Assembly (NCBI RefSeq): GCF_000214665.1
Contig: NC_015572.1
Location: 3,534,001-3,598,000, forward strand
Source: Methylomonas methanica MC09
Lineage (GTDB): Bacteria > Pseudomonadota > Gammaproteobacteria > Methylococcales > Methylomonadaceae
Direction: 5' to 3'
Length of the DNA: 64,000 bases
In this document: positions 43,653 through 53,140 of the stretch, in pieces
Numbering within the stretch: the first letter of the stretch is position 1
How the letters are laid out: the number at the start of each line of letters is the position of its first letter
Translations under genes and position numbers: made by a program
The notes under the pieces: generated by a model
Told to the model about the DNA's origin: nothing
The model's input: only the letters and a program-made list of their open reading frames with translations
Database searches by the model: none

Positions 43653-43725
43653 GGCTTTTACCTCTTTAAAACAGCACGGCGCAAGCATATCATGCAGCTT
43701 GCCTATTCAAAACCTGAAGCCTTTC

Positions 43726-44253
43726 ATGTCTCACATTCTGCTTGTTTACGCCAGCCACGACGGCCAAACCGAAAAAATCTGCCGTACCCTACAAACGATT
43801 ATTCAACAAGCCGGACAGCAAATAACCGTGCTGTCTATCGACCAAGCCGCGCAAGCCGATCCGGCGGCCTTCGATAAAATCGTCATCGGCGCCAGCATTC
43901 GCTACGGCAAGCACGGTCCGGAGATTGCCGCCTTCATCAAGCAAAACCAAGCCATTTTAGATAGCAAGCCCAATGCCTTTTTCTCTGTAAACCTGGTGGC
44001 GCGTAAACCCGAAAAAAGCAGCCCGGCCAGCAACCCCTACCTGCAAAAATTCCTCAAACGCATTACCTGGCACCCCAAGCATCTGGCGGTGTTTGCCGGC
44101 AAGATCGATTACCCGAGTTACGGACTTTTCGATCGCTTGCTGATCAGGCTGATCATGTGGATGACGCACGGCCCTACCGACCCCAAAGCCGTAATTGAAT
44201 TTACCGACTGGGAGCAGGTTAAGGCCTTTGGGCAACAAATCGCCAACATGTAA
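43726..44253 (+). CDS. hemG: Menaquinone-dependent protoporphyrinogen IX dehydrogenase, flavodoxin type
   Basis: A 175-residue FMN protein of the HemG type that oxidises protoporphyrinogen IX to protoporphyrin IX in heme synthesis, passing electrons to the quinone pool. The flavodoxin entry is MSHILLVYASHDGQTEKICR; the characteristic GASIRYGKHGPEIAAFIKQN and the long HemG insertion (SVNLVARKPEKSSPASNPYL and RITWHPKHLAVFAGKIDYP) are present, as is the membrane-associating IRLIMWMTHGPTD. ATG 43726 begins the flavodoxin strand. A bidirectional terminator follows. Confidence 0.93.
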   Translation: MSHILLVYASHDGQTEKICRTLQTIIQQAGQQITVLSIDQAAQADPAAFDKIVIGASIRYGKHGPEIAAFIKQNQAILDSKPNAFFSVNLVARKPEKSSPASNPYLQKFLKRITWHPKHLAVFAGKIDYPSYGLFDRLLIRLIMWMTHGPTDPKAVIEFTDWEQVKAFGQQIANM

Positions 44254-44272
44254 CGAAGAACGTCAGGCAAAA

Positions 44273-44297
44273 AAAAGGGGCTTACACAGCCCCTTTT
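44273..44297. terminator. Bidirectional intrinsic terminator
   Basis: A 10-bp perfect stem AAAAGGGGCT / AGCCCCTTTT with a 5-nt loop between the ends of convergent hemG and the 107-aa membrane protein gene; T-runs lie on both strands. Confidence 0.88.
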
Positions 44298-44316
44298 CCT
44301 TAGCTGTCCAAAAATA

Positions 44317-44640
44317 TTACTTGGCGGCTTCGGCGAATTTGTTAAATGCTTCCACTCTTTGTTTGCCGAGATTTACCAAATCGATGCCGTTGTCGATGAG
44401 CATTTGTACCAAGCCAGGTGTGCTGTAAACGATTTTACCCAGGTAGGCCACCACGGGCACTGCCACGATGGCGCCGAACAAAGTACCGATACCGAATACG
44501 TTCAGGAATTTAGCCATCAATACCACCAAATCCAGCGGCAACAAAATCATGGTGCCGAAATACACCAGCACGATGAAAGTAAACAGGACGAACACTACAA
44601 ACTGCAGCAACCTTACCAAAGCAACATTTAGGTTTTTCAT
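44317..44640 (-). CDS. Small membrane protein of unknown function
   Basis: A 107-residue protein with three hydrophobic segments (LLQFVVFVLFTFIVLVYFGT, LLPLDLVVLMAKFLNVFG and TLFGAIVAVPVVAYLGKIV) and a C-terminal amphipathic helix (VNLGKQRVEAFNKFAEAAK). No family is recognised. ATG 44640; it is a separate unit 142 bp after the rhomboid gene, ending in the shared terminator. Confidence 0.75.
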   Translation of the reverse strand: MKNLNVALVRLLQFVVFVLFTFIVLVYFGTMILLPLDLVVLMAKFLNVFGIGTLFGAIVAVPVVAYLGKIVYSTPGLVQMLIDNGIDLVNLGKQRVEAFNKFAEAAK

Positions 44641-44782
44641 GGTTTATTTTTCTCGGGGTCAATTAAATAATCTTTGTGCGGCGGCGGGTTTGACGGGCAA
44701 ACAATTTCAATCGCAAACTGGCCGGCATTATAAAATAAAACCCCTAGCCTTACTCAACTTTTTGGCGTTTGGATGACAGCCA

Positions 44783-45499
44783 TCAGGCTTCTTCGCTGGG
44801 TTTGACATCGACGTGATAAACCGTGGGTTTGTCGATAAACAGTGGATGAATCAAGGCTCCGACCAAAAAGCCGCCTAGATGCGCATACCAGGCCGAATTG
44901 CCGCCCATACCGGGAAACAGGGATGCGGTTGTGAGTTCTTGCAGCTGCAAGATCACCCATAGCCCCAAAAAGGCGATGGCGGGGATTTCGAAAAAAAACG
45001 GGAAAAACAAAATCGGCACCATGATCACCACCCGCGCATACGGAAAGCGGAAAAAATACGCCCCCAATACGCCCGCGATCGCCCCCGAAGCCCCCACCAC
45101 CGGCACGATCAGGTTCTGCGAGAAATACCATTGCGCATAGGTGGCCAACAAGCCGCAGATCAGATAGAAAGCGACAAACCGTTTGTGCCCCATTAAATCT
45201 TCGATGTTATCGGCGAATATCCACATAAACATCATATTCACCAGCAAATGCAACCAGCCGCCGTGCAGGAACAAACTACTTAGAAACGAAAAATAATAGT
45301 CCGGCGGCAAGCCGAAATGCCTGGACCAAGTCGGGTTGGTATAACGCAGAGGCACCATGCCGTAGCGGTACAGAAAATGCTGAGCCATGGAGTCCGGCAT
45401 CAGCAACATCAAAAGATACACCCCAATGCAAATCGCCATGATGCCCCATGTCACATAAGGCGTTGTGTTACAGGGTATCGAATCTCTAATTGGTATCAT
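44783..45499 (-). CDS. Rhomboid-family intramembrane serine protease
   Basis: A 238-residue membrane protease with six helices. The nucleophile Ser is in VGASGAIAGVLGAYF, the catalytic His is in AWYAHLGGFLVGALIHP, and the WLHLLVNMMFMWIFADNIED segment carries the conserved HxxxN oxyanion helix. It cuts within the membrane-facing part of substrates; in bacteria it often works in quality control. ATG 45499. It follows hrpA by 42 bp but in the same direction only as a separate gene downstream. Confidence 0.92.
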   Translation of the reverse strand: MIPIRDSIPCNTTPYVTWGIMAICIGVYLLMLLMPDSMAQHFLYRYGMVPLRYTNPTWSRHFGLPPDYYFSFLSSLFLHGGWLHLLVNMMFMWIFADNIEDLMGHKRFVAFYLICGLLATYAQWYFSQNLIVPVVGASGAIAGVLGAYFFRFPYARVVIMVPILFFPFFFEIPAIAFLGLWVILQLQELTTASLFPGMGGNSAWYAHLGGFLVGALIHPLFIDKPTVYHVDVKPSEEA

Positions 45500-45541
45500 T
45501 TTGAGTTTCCCAAGGGTTTTAAAACATCTTTAAGAGCCTTT

Positions 45542-48500
45542 TCAAAACATTTCGTTCCATTGCTTTTCCAGGCGTTGCACCGAAACCGGAAATGCGGTTT
45601 TCAATTGCTGGGCAAACACCGAGACGCGCAACTCTTCCAGGCTCCAGCGGAACAATTCGCGTTCCGGCATGGGCTGAACGGTTTTCAACTGTTTTTCCAC
45701 ATGCTGCCAATAGCGCTGCCATAAACGATTCAAGCCCTGCACATCGGCTGAATCCGGCTTTTGCTTATCCAACCGAAAGGCAATGGCTTTCAGGTATCGC
45801 GGCATGGCCTGCAACTGCGCCAGCGGGGTGTAGCGAATAAAACCGCAGTACAACAATAAACTTAGCTGATTTTCCACATCCAACTTTAAAGCGGGACCAA
45901 TACCCGGCTGTTTCAGCTGCTGCCTGATGCTTTGATAGTGTGCCATGATTTCCGTGACCTGCTTGCCGACTTGATTGCTGACGCCGATCAAGCTGGATTT
46001 TTTCTCCACAAAGCGCGCTTCAAAGGCCGCTTGACTGCGAATCTCGGCAGTTTCCACAAACACGCTGCTAAAAATCAAAAACAGCAGATCGTTTTTAAAC
46101 TCGCCGAAGCGGGACTTTAAAAGCGGGTGTTTGGGCAACTGGTTATAAGCCAACTGCAACGCCGCGGAAACGCCGCTATTTTTTAAAATGTATTGCGCGT
46201 CTTTACGGCACTGCAACTGAAACAACTTGGTCAGGCCGGCAAAATGCGCCCGCTCGGCTTTCTGCTGAGTTTCCATAATTTTGACCCCAACCGTCTCGCC
46301 TTCGTCGACGACGGCCGGATAGCCGATAAAGGTCTGGCCTTTTTGCATGAACTGCCAAGTGTCCGGCAAATCGTCGAACACCCAGGCGATGCAGCCGGTG
46401 TGATTGATCTCATCCTGCGCCAGTTTATCGAAACTGTCGCCGGCTTTGGTTGCGTGTTCCGCCTGCAATTTAGCCAGATTGCGGCCGTAGCCGAGCGCCC
46501 TGCCCTTATCGTCCACCACTCGGAAATTCATTTTCAAATGATCCGGCAGACTATCGGGTTGCCATTCGTTGAGCGGAATGGCTTCGCCGGTCAGTTTACG
46601 CAAGCGGTTACTAAGCCACTCATACAAGGAACCTTTGAAATCCGGCTCGATTTCCAGACAGGCCTTGGCGGTATTGGGCACCGGGACGAAGTGTTTACGC
46701 AAGTGTTTGGGTAGCGATTTGATCAAGGCTGTGACCTTTTCTTCCAGCATGCCCGGCACCAGCCAGTCGAACGGCATTTGCCGGATTTGATTCAGCTGAT
46801 GCACCGGTACAATCGCCGTTACACCGTCTTCGTCGTGACCGGGATCGAATCGGTAATGCAGTTCGATGCTTAAATCGCCGATTTTTTTGCTGTCCGGAAA
46901 ATCCCAATCGTTGATTTGATTGTCGTCGTGTCGGGTTAAATCTTCCTTGGTTAAAAATAAAATTTTCGGATTGTCGCGCTCTACTTTTTTGCGCCATTGG
47001 TCCAACGCAATGCCGCTGACGATTTCGGCCGGCAGCTTCTTATCGTAAAACTGGTATAGCCACTCCTCGTCTTCCACCAAATCCACCCGGCGGCCTTTGT
47101 GCTGGATATAGCCCACTTCCTCCAATAATTTCTCATTAGCCTTAAAAAACGGCGCATTGGAATGATAATCCTGATTCACTAAAGCATGACGCATAAACAT
47201 ATCGCGAGCGGCTTTCGGGTCGACGTTTTCATAAGGTACTTTGCGCTTAGCCTGCAAGGTCAAACCAAATAACAGCGTGCGTTCGTAGACGCCGCAACGG
47301 CCGGCACTTTTCTCCCAATGCGGATCGTAGTAATTGCGTTTGACCAAGTGTTGAGCACAGCGCTCTATCCATTCCGGTTCGATCTTGGCCACGGTACGGG
47401 CATAGACTTTACTGGTTTCCACCTGTTCGGCGGCCATGATCCATTTCGGCCGCGCCTTATGCTGGCCCGAGCCGGGAAAAATAAAGAATTTCAAACCGCG
47501 CGCACCGAGATATTCGTATTGCTCGTGCCTAAAACCGATATTGGATAGCAAACCCGGCAGCAGCGCCATGTGTATCTGCTCGTAATTGGCCGGATTGCCG
47601 CTGGTTTTTAAGCGCAAATCGCCGCGCGCCACCTGCATGATCTGGGTGTGGATATCGTGCCATTCGCGCATGCGAATATAGGATAGAAAGTTGTCCTGGC
47701 AATACTTGCGCAGTTTATTGTTGGTCAGGTGTTTTTTCTGTTCCTCAAAGGCGTTCCACAGATTCAACAGGGTCAGAAAATCCGAATCTTCGGCCTTAAA
47801 CTGGGCGTGTTTGGCTTCCGCCAGATGCAGCTTGTCCGCCGGTTTATCGCGCGGGTCTTGTATGCTCAAGGCCGAAACGATAATCGCCACCTCGTGCAAG
47901 GACCCCAGTTCTGCGGCGGCCAACAACATACGCGCCAATTTCGGATCGGTCGGTATCTTGGCCAGTTGGCGGCCGGTATCGGTAAGCTGGCCTTGCTTGT
48001 CCAGCGCATCCACTTCGAACAAGGCATTCTTGCCGTCGCGGATCATCTTGTCTTCCGGCGGCTCGACGAACGGAAAATCCTCGATGTCGCCCAGTTTCAG
48101 CGCCGCCATCTGCAATATAACCGACGACAGATTGGTACGCAGAATTTCCGGATCGGTAAACTCCGGCCGGGCCAGATAATCTTCCTTGGAATACAAGCGA
48201 ATGCAGATGCCCTCCGCCACCCGACCGCAACGCCCTGCCCTTTGATTGGCGCTGGCTTGCGAGATGCGCTCAATCGGCAGGCGCTGAATCTTGCTGCGTA
48301 CGCTGTAACGGCTGATGCGGGCGTGGCCTGAGTCGATCACGCAGCGGATGCCGGGCACGGTTAACGAAGTTTCCGCTACGTTGGTGGCCAACACGATGCG
48401 CGGTTTGTTACCGGCTGGTTTAAATACCCGCTCCTGTTCGGCCACGCTCAGTTTGGAATACAGCGGCAATACCTCGTAGCGGCCGTTGTTGTGCGACTTG

Positions 48501-49432
48501 CGCAGGGATTCGGTGGTCTCGCGAATCTCGTGTTCGCCGCTTAAAAAGATCAAAATGTCGCCGCGCAAGTCCCGGTACAGTTCATCCACTGCGTCCAATA
48601 TTGCCTGCTGCAAATCGGCCGACGTTTCGTCGTCTTCTTCGATCAGCTCAATCGGCCGGTAACGCACATCCACCGGATAAGTACGACCGGAGACATTGAC
48701 GATGGGGGCATTATTAAAATGCTTGGCGAAGCGTTCCGGATCGATGGTGGCGGAGGTGATGACGACTTTCAGATCCGACCGTTTCGGTAACAGCCAACGC
48801 AGATAGCCCATTAAAAAATCGATATTCAGGCTGCGTTCATGTGCCTCATCAATGATGATGGTGTCGTATTGATTCAAGTATGGATCGTTTTGCGACTCCG
48901 CCAGCAGAATACCGTCGGTCATTAATTTGACCAACGAATTGGGATGGGTCTGGTCGTGAAACCGTACTTTATATCCCACCGCCTGACCAATGGGCTGGCC
49001 CAGCTCTTCCGCAATCCGGTCCGCCACGGTGCGGGCGGCAATCCGCCTAGGCTGGGTGTGGCCGATCAAACCTTTCACGCCACGACCCAATTCCAGACAG
49101 ATTTTCGGTAACTGGGTGGTCTTGCCGGAACCGGTTTCGCCGCAAACGATGCTCACTTGATTGTGTTTGATCAATTCGGCAATCTCGTCCTTCTTGCCGC
49201 TGACCGGCAAATCCGGATAGTTGATCGCCGGCACAGACGCTTTACGTTGGCTGCAACGGCTGGTCGAGCCTTCTATTTTACCGGCCAATTGCGCCAAACC
49301 CGCCGCTACATCCTTGCCTTTGTTCAACTCGCTGCGCAACCGATCCAACTGCCGCTTGAAGGCATGGCGGTCGGTGTTCATGCAGTGGTTCAGATTTTTG
49401 GCGAGTTGTTTAACGGTGTCGTGAGCGGACAT
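45542..49432 (-). CDS. hrpA: ATP-dependent RNA helicase HrpA
   Basis: A 1296-residue DEAH/RHA helicase (E. coli 1300 aa) that rescues collided ribosomes. Motif I is CGETGSGKTTQLPKICLELG, motif II DEAH in IIIDEAHERSLNIDFLMG, motif III SATIDPERFA, motif VI QRAGRCGRVAEG. Winged-helix, ratchet and OB-fold regions follow, and the last 550 residues form the HrpA-specific DUF3418 region. The full-length frame has no damage. ATG 49432. Confidence 0.97.
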   Translation of the reverse strand: MSAHDTVKQLAKNLNHCMNTDRHAFKRQLDRLRSELNKGKDVAAGLAQLAGKIEGSTSRCSQRKASVPAINYPDLPVSGKKDEIAELIKHNQVSIVCGETGSGKTTQLPKICLELGRGVKGLIGHTQPRRIAARTVADRIAEELGQPIGQAVGYKVRFHDQTHPNSLVKLMTDGILLAESQNDPYLNQYDTIIIDEAHERSLNIDFLMGYLRWLLPKRSDLKVVITSATIDPERFAKHFNNAPIVNVSGRTYPVDVRYRPIELIEEDDETSADLQQAILDAVDELYRDLRGDILIFLSGEHEIRETTESLRKSHNNGRYEVLPLYSKLSVAEQERVFKPAGNKPRIVLATNVAETSLTVPGIRCVIDSGHARISRYSVRSKIQRLPIERISQASANQRAGRCGRVAEGICIRLYSKEDYLARPEFTDPEILRTNLSSVILQMAALKLGDIEDFPFVEPPEDKMIRDGKNALFEVDALDKQGQLTDTGRQLAKIPTDPKLARMLLAAAELGSLHEVAIIVSALSIQDPRDKPADKLHLAEAKHAQFKAEDSDFLTLLNLWNAFEEQKKHLTNNKLRKYCQDNFLSYIRMREWHDIHTQIMQVARGDLRLKTSGNPANYEQIHMALLPGLLSNIGFRHEQYEYLGARGLKFFIFPGSGQHKARPKWIMAAEQVETSKVYARTVAKIEPEWIERCAQHLVKRNYYDPHWEKSAGRCGVYERTLLFGLTLQAKRKVPYENVDPKAARDMFMRHALVNQDYHSNAPFFKANEKLLEEVGYIQHKGRRVDLVEDEEWLYQFYDKKLPAEIVSGIALDQWRKKVERDNPKILFLTKEDLTRHDDNQINDWDFPDSKKIGDLSIELHYRFDPGHDEDGVTAIVPVHQLNQIRQMPFDWLVPGMLEEKVTALIKSLPKHLRKHFVPVPNTAKACLEIEPDFKGSLYEWLSNRLRKLTGEAIPLNEWQPDSLPDHLKMNFRVVDDKGRALGYGRNLAKLQAEHATKAGDSFDKLAQDEINHTGCIAWVFDDLPDTWQFMQKGQTFIGYPAVVDEGETVGVKIMETQQKAERAHFAGLTKLFQLQCRKDAQYILKNSGVSAALQLAYNQLPKHPLLKSRFGEFKNDLLFLIFSSVFVETAEIRSQAAFEARFVEKKSSLIGVSNQVGKQVTEIMAHYQSIRQQLKQPGIGPALKLDVENQLSLLLYCGFIRYTPLAQLQAMPRYLKAIAFRLDKQKPDSADVQGLNRLWQRYWQHVEKQLKTVQPMPERELFRWSLEELRVSVFAQQLKTAFPVSVQRLEKQWNEMF

Positions 49433-49981
49433 GGGGGCTGCGAATATCGTAAAAAAGCTGGCATTATAAGGGGTGGAGGGTCTGTTTTACATGAGACTGA
49501 CAATCCAGGCAGCCAAGCTCCGATTAGCGCTGAGTAATCGTGGCATGACGATTCAATGTTTTCCCAGCATCCGAGGTCAAGGTAAAGACGAAGTCCGTCC
49601 GATTGATTTTTAATGCAGCCATGTAGACTCCAGGATAGTTTCACTCTGATTCCCACGCGCTACTTGGGAATCCAGACCTGCCGCGTTGCGGTGAATTTGT
49701 GCCGTAGAGTCGCCAAGCCACAGACTCAGCCGAAATCGGCTTGAAATACGGCGCTCTACTGGCACCGCTAGCGTTGATGTTTTAATGGAGCGGCTCACTG
49801 GAATTCCGCAAGGTAAGCAATCAGTATTACGCACATCGATAAATTGCTGAATTATTGCCGGATCGGTCGACAAAAAATTTATTGTCAAAATATTTGGCAA
49901 AACTTTTATTGCCAAATGACTTCGCCCCAGATTATTACACACGCCTTCCTGATGCTGAATGACCACTTAAGTCAGCACCAT
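49433..49981. other. Intergenic region with two AT-rich hairpins
   Basis: 549 bases without a convincing gene; a minus frame of 118 codons (49610-49966) has no family character. Two adjacent dyads are clear: GACAA/TTGTC (49869-49886) and ATTTGGCAA/TTGCCAAAT (49892-49917, 9 bp). They lie downstream of the c-di-GMP gene and may help end its transcript. A repeat-like stretch GGGAATCCAGACCTGCCG lies near 49668. Confidence 0.55.
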
Positions 49982-52900
49982 TCACCAGGCAGGATTATTC
50001 CGCCAACTCGCCGCCCATCCCGGCAACTCGCCGGGCGGCATGGGCGGGGCGATGCCGTAGCCCTGCGCCAGCTCGCAACCCAGTTGTAATAAACTGTCGG
50101 CTTGGGCGCGGTTTTCCACGCCTTCGGCTATCACGCCCAGCTTAAAGGTGTCTGCCAACCCTATTACTCCCCGCAGAATCGCCAAGTCGTCGGCATCGTC
50201 CAGCATATCCCTGACAAAGCTCTGATCGATCTTAAGGCTGCATACCGGCAAATGTTTTAAGTAGGTCAACGACGAATAACCGGTACCGAAATCATCCAGG
50301 GTAAATTGAATGCCTATGTCCCGGCAGGCATGCATCACTTGCGAAACCGCGCCTATATCTTCCAGCGCGCTATTTTCCTGCATTTCGATCTCCAAATGCC
50401 CGGGACGGATGGTTTGATGGGCAGCCAGCATACTCTGCAAACGCTTGACAAAACCCGCCCGTTGCAACTGGCGGGCGCCGACGTTCACACTGACCGGCAG
50501 ATCCAACCCGGCCGTTTGCCATTCTTCGAGCTGACCTAAAGCGGTTTCGATGACCCATTCGCCGATCTCGATGGCCAAAGGATGGTTTTCAACCACCGGC
50601 AGGAAGCTAGCCGGCGACAACAGGCCTTTTTCCGGGTGTTGCCAGCGGATCAAAGCTTCCACGCCCAGCACCTCGGCGGTACGCATGTTGACCTTGGGCT
50701 GGTAATGCAGCACGAACTCCCGGTTTTCCAAGGCGCGGGCAATGTGCTCCAGGCTTTCGTACAGACTGCGGACGCTGCCGTCCCGGTCGGCGTCGAAAAG
50801 ATGGTAGCGATTTTTACCGGTCAATTTGGCTTGGTACATGGCTTGGTCTGCCTGCCGTAGCAGTTGGTCGGCATCGATTTCTTCGGCTTGCGGATAAAAG
50901 CTGACACCCAAACTGGCCGACACCAGCATATTCAATTCGCCGAAAACCACCGGCTGCGAGGCGGCCGTCAGCAAGCGCGACAACAGCGGTAAACACGCTT
51001 CCGTATCGGGCAAATCCACCAGCACCGCCACGAACTCGTCGCCGCCCAAGCGCGCCAGCGTATCGCTTTCCCGCAGCGCCTGCTTCATGCGGCTGGCCAA
51101 GGTCATCAACAACTCATCGCCCATATCGTGGCCGTAGGTATCGTTGACCGCTTTAAAGCCGTCCAGATCCAGAAAAACCACCGCCACTTTCATGCCGCGC
51201 CGTTGCGCCTGCGTCATCGCCAGCCGTAAGCGGTCGGCCAACAAAATTCGGTTGGGCAAACTGGTCAAGGCGTCGTAATGAGCGATACGCTCCAACTGCT
51301 GTTCGTACTCTTTAAACGGGGTAATATCGGAAAACAAGGCTACGTAGTGCTGGGTGTTGCCCTGAGCATCGCGTACCGCGCTGATCGTCAGAATTTCCGC
51401 ATACAGTTGACCGTTTTTACGCCGGTTCCAAAGCTCGCCGGACCATTCGCCTTTTTCGTTTAAATCCGCCCACATGGCGGTATAAAAGGCCCTACTTTGC
51501 CGATCGGATTTCAGCATGCGGGGATTGCGGTTCAAAACCTCTTCCCGGCTGTAGCCGGTAATCGCGGTAAACGTATCGTTGACATCGATGATCTTGCCGT
51601 CCACACCGGTAATCAAAATGCCTTCCCGGGCATGAGTAAAGACGCTGGCAGCCAGCAGCAGTTTTTCCTCGGCTTGTTTGCGCTTGGTAATATCGTGACC
51701 TATGCCTAATACACCCACGAATTCTCCCGCCGCGTTACGCATCGGAATTTTACGGGTCTCCAGCAATTCGCGGTGGCCGTCGCCTAAAAAAGTAACCCAT
51801 CTTTCGGAGAGAACCGGCCCGTCCTTTTGCATGCTCAACAAGTCCTGAGCGCGAAACGAGTCCGCTAACTCTCTATCGACAAAATCGTAATCCGTCTTAC
51901 CTACGATCACGTGTTCTTCCGCGCCAAAAAAACCTTCGAAGCGCGGGTTACAGGCCAAATACACGCCTTCAGCGTTTTTCAACCAAATCAGGTCGGGCAG
52001 CGTGCGGATCAACGTGCGTAGAAACGTTTCACTCTCCAATAGCTGTTGCTTTTGCTGCAGCAACAGTTTTTGCTGTAACACCAGTTTGCGCTTTACAATC
52101 AACAACTTCAGCGTCAATAACACGAACAAACCGATAATCAGCAGGGTCGTGAGCAGCGCCCATTGATAGCGCAGCCAGATGTCTTTCAAGGTAAAGCTGG
52201 GCACCACGTCGTAGGGCGGCATGCGCATCTCTCTAAGCAAATCCGCAACGGACGTGTAGTCGGCCGGTACGCCAAAACCGTATATCCCGATAGCCTGCAT
52301 GATGGATTTATGATCTTCCAGCATGAACAGCGCCGCCGCCACATGGCGGGCCAAATTCTCGTCAATTTGCGGCATGGCGGCAAACGGCCATTCGGGGTAC
52401 AGCCGTGTAGACAACAGTTGCGGATAGTCGGGTAATTGCTGCCGATTGATAATCTTGATCTGCTGCATATCCAGCTTGCCTTCGCGCGCCATCTCTTCCA
52501 ACACCCCGGTGCGCACGAAACCCACCGAGGCTTGGCGGTTTAAAACTGCATTGACCACATTATCTTGCGGCAGACCGGTGAATAACAGTTTGGCCTGCTC
52601 CGCCAAATTACCGTTCAGCTTTTGGAATTCGTAGGCCTGAAACTGATAACCACCCAGTGATTCGGTGCCGATGGCAGCAATGGTTTTGCCTTTGAGATCA
52701 CGAAGGGTCTTGACCCCGCCGTAGTCGGCGCGGCAAAAAATAACCCCGCCCGACACCATGATGGCCTGATCGGCATTGCGGTCGGTTAATGCCAACGTAG
52801 CTAACGGCGCCGACAAACCGTTGCGCTTTGAGAGTTGAATGTAGTTTCCGGGATTGGTCAGCACAAAATCGACCTGTCGGCTGGCGACAGCGAGCGTCAA

Positions 52901-53140
52901 TTCTTCGAATTCGAAGGCTTCGATGACAAAGTCCTTATCGGGTATGGTTTGTTTCAGTGCTTCTGCCAAGGGTTGCCATTGCGCTAAGGTTTGCGGTTTG
53001 GACCTATAGGCCAATATGCCTATCTTCACTGCTTCCCCCGCATCGACCACGGCAGGCAGTCCGGCAAGACAGCAAATCAGCGGCATCAGCCGGTATATGA
53101 ATGGTACACGTCCCAAAAATCCGTTAATCGTCAACGCCAT
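49982..53140 (-). CDS. PhnD-like sensor / PAS / GGDEF / EAL c-di-GMP protein
   Basis: A 1052-residue membrane protein. Residues 30-290 after a signal-like N-terminus form a periplasmic PhnD/SBP-like domain (VKIGILAYRSKPQTLAQW, DFVLTNPGNYIQL). One transmembrane helix is near residues 315-340 (LLTTLLIIGLFVLLTLKLLI). Two PAS domains follow (LIRTLPDLIWLKNAEGVYLA; GVDGKIIDVNDTFTAITGYS). The GGDEF domain keeps the A-site motif (ARLGGDEFVAVL) and the EAL domain keeps EALIRWQHP plus DDFGTGYSSL, so synthesis and hydrolysis could both work. ATG 53140 directly abuts the stop of the upstream binding-protein gene; the two are co-transcribed and probably sense one ligand. Confidence 0.93.
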   Translation of the reverse strand: MALTINGFLGRVPFIYRLMPLICCLAGLPAVVDAGEAVKIGILAYRSKPQTLAQWQPLAEALKQTIPDKDFVIEAFEFEELTLAVASRQVDFVLTNPGNYIQLSKRNGLSAPLATLALTDRNADQAIMVSGGVIFCRADYGGVKTLRDLKGKTIAAIGTESLGGYQFQAYEFQKLNGNLAEQAKLLFTGLPQDNVVNAVLNRQASVGFVRTGVLEEMAREGKLDMQQIKIINRQQLPDYPQLLSTRLYPEWPFAAMPQIDENLARHVAAALFMLEDHKSIMQAIGIYGFGVPADYTSVADLLREMRMPPYDVVPSFTLKDIWLRYQWALLTTLLIIGLFVLLTLKLLIVKRKLVLQQKLLLQQKQQLLESETFLRTLIRTLPDLIWLKNAEGVYLACNPRFEGFFGAEEHVIVGKTDYDFVDRELADSFRAQDLLSMQKDGPVLSERWVTFLGDGHRELLETRKIPMRNAAGEFVGVLGIGHDITKRKQAEEKLLLAASVFTHAREGILITGVDGKIIDVNDTFTAITGYSREEVLNRNPRMLKSDRQSRAFYTAMWADLNEKGEWSGELWNRRKNGQLYAEILTISAVRDAQGNTQHYVALFSDITPFKEYEQQLERIAHYDALTSLPNRILLADRLRLAMTQAQRRGMKVAVVFLDLDGFKAVNDTYGHDMGDELLMTLASRMKQALRESDTLARLGGDEFVAVLVDLPDTEACLPLLSRLLTAASQPVVFGELNMLVSASLGVSFYPQAEEIDADQLLRQADQAMYQAKLTGKNRYHLFDADRDGSVRSLYESLEHIARALENREFVLHYQPKVNMRTAEVLGVEALIRWQHPEKGLLSPASFLPVVENHPLAIEIGEWVIETALGQLEEWQTAGLDLPVSVNVGARQLQRAGFVKRLQSMLAAHQTIRPGHLEIEMQENSALEDIGAVSQVMHACRDIGIQFTLDDFGTGYSSLTYLKHLPVCSLKIDQSFVRDMLDDADDLAILRGVIGLADTFKLGVIAEGVENRAQADSLLQLGCELAQGYGIAPPMPPGELPGWAASWRNNPAW

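Noticed and set aside
49610..49966. 118-codon minus frame between hrpA and the c-di-GMP gene
   Set aside because: Covers hairpins and repeat-like sequence; no family features.
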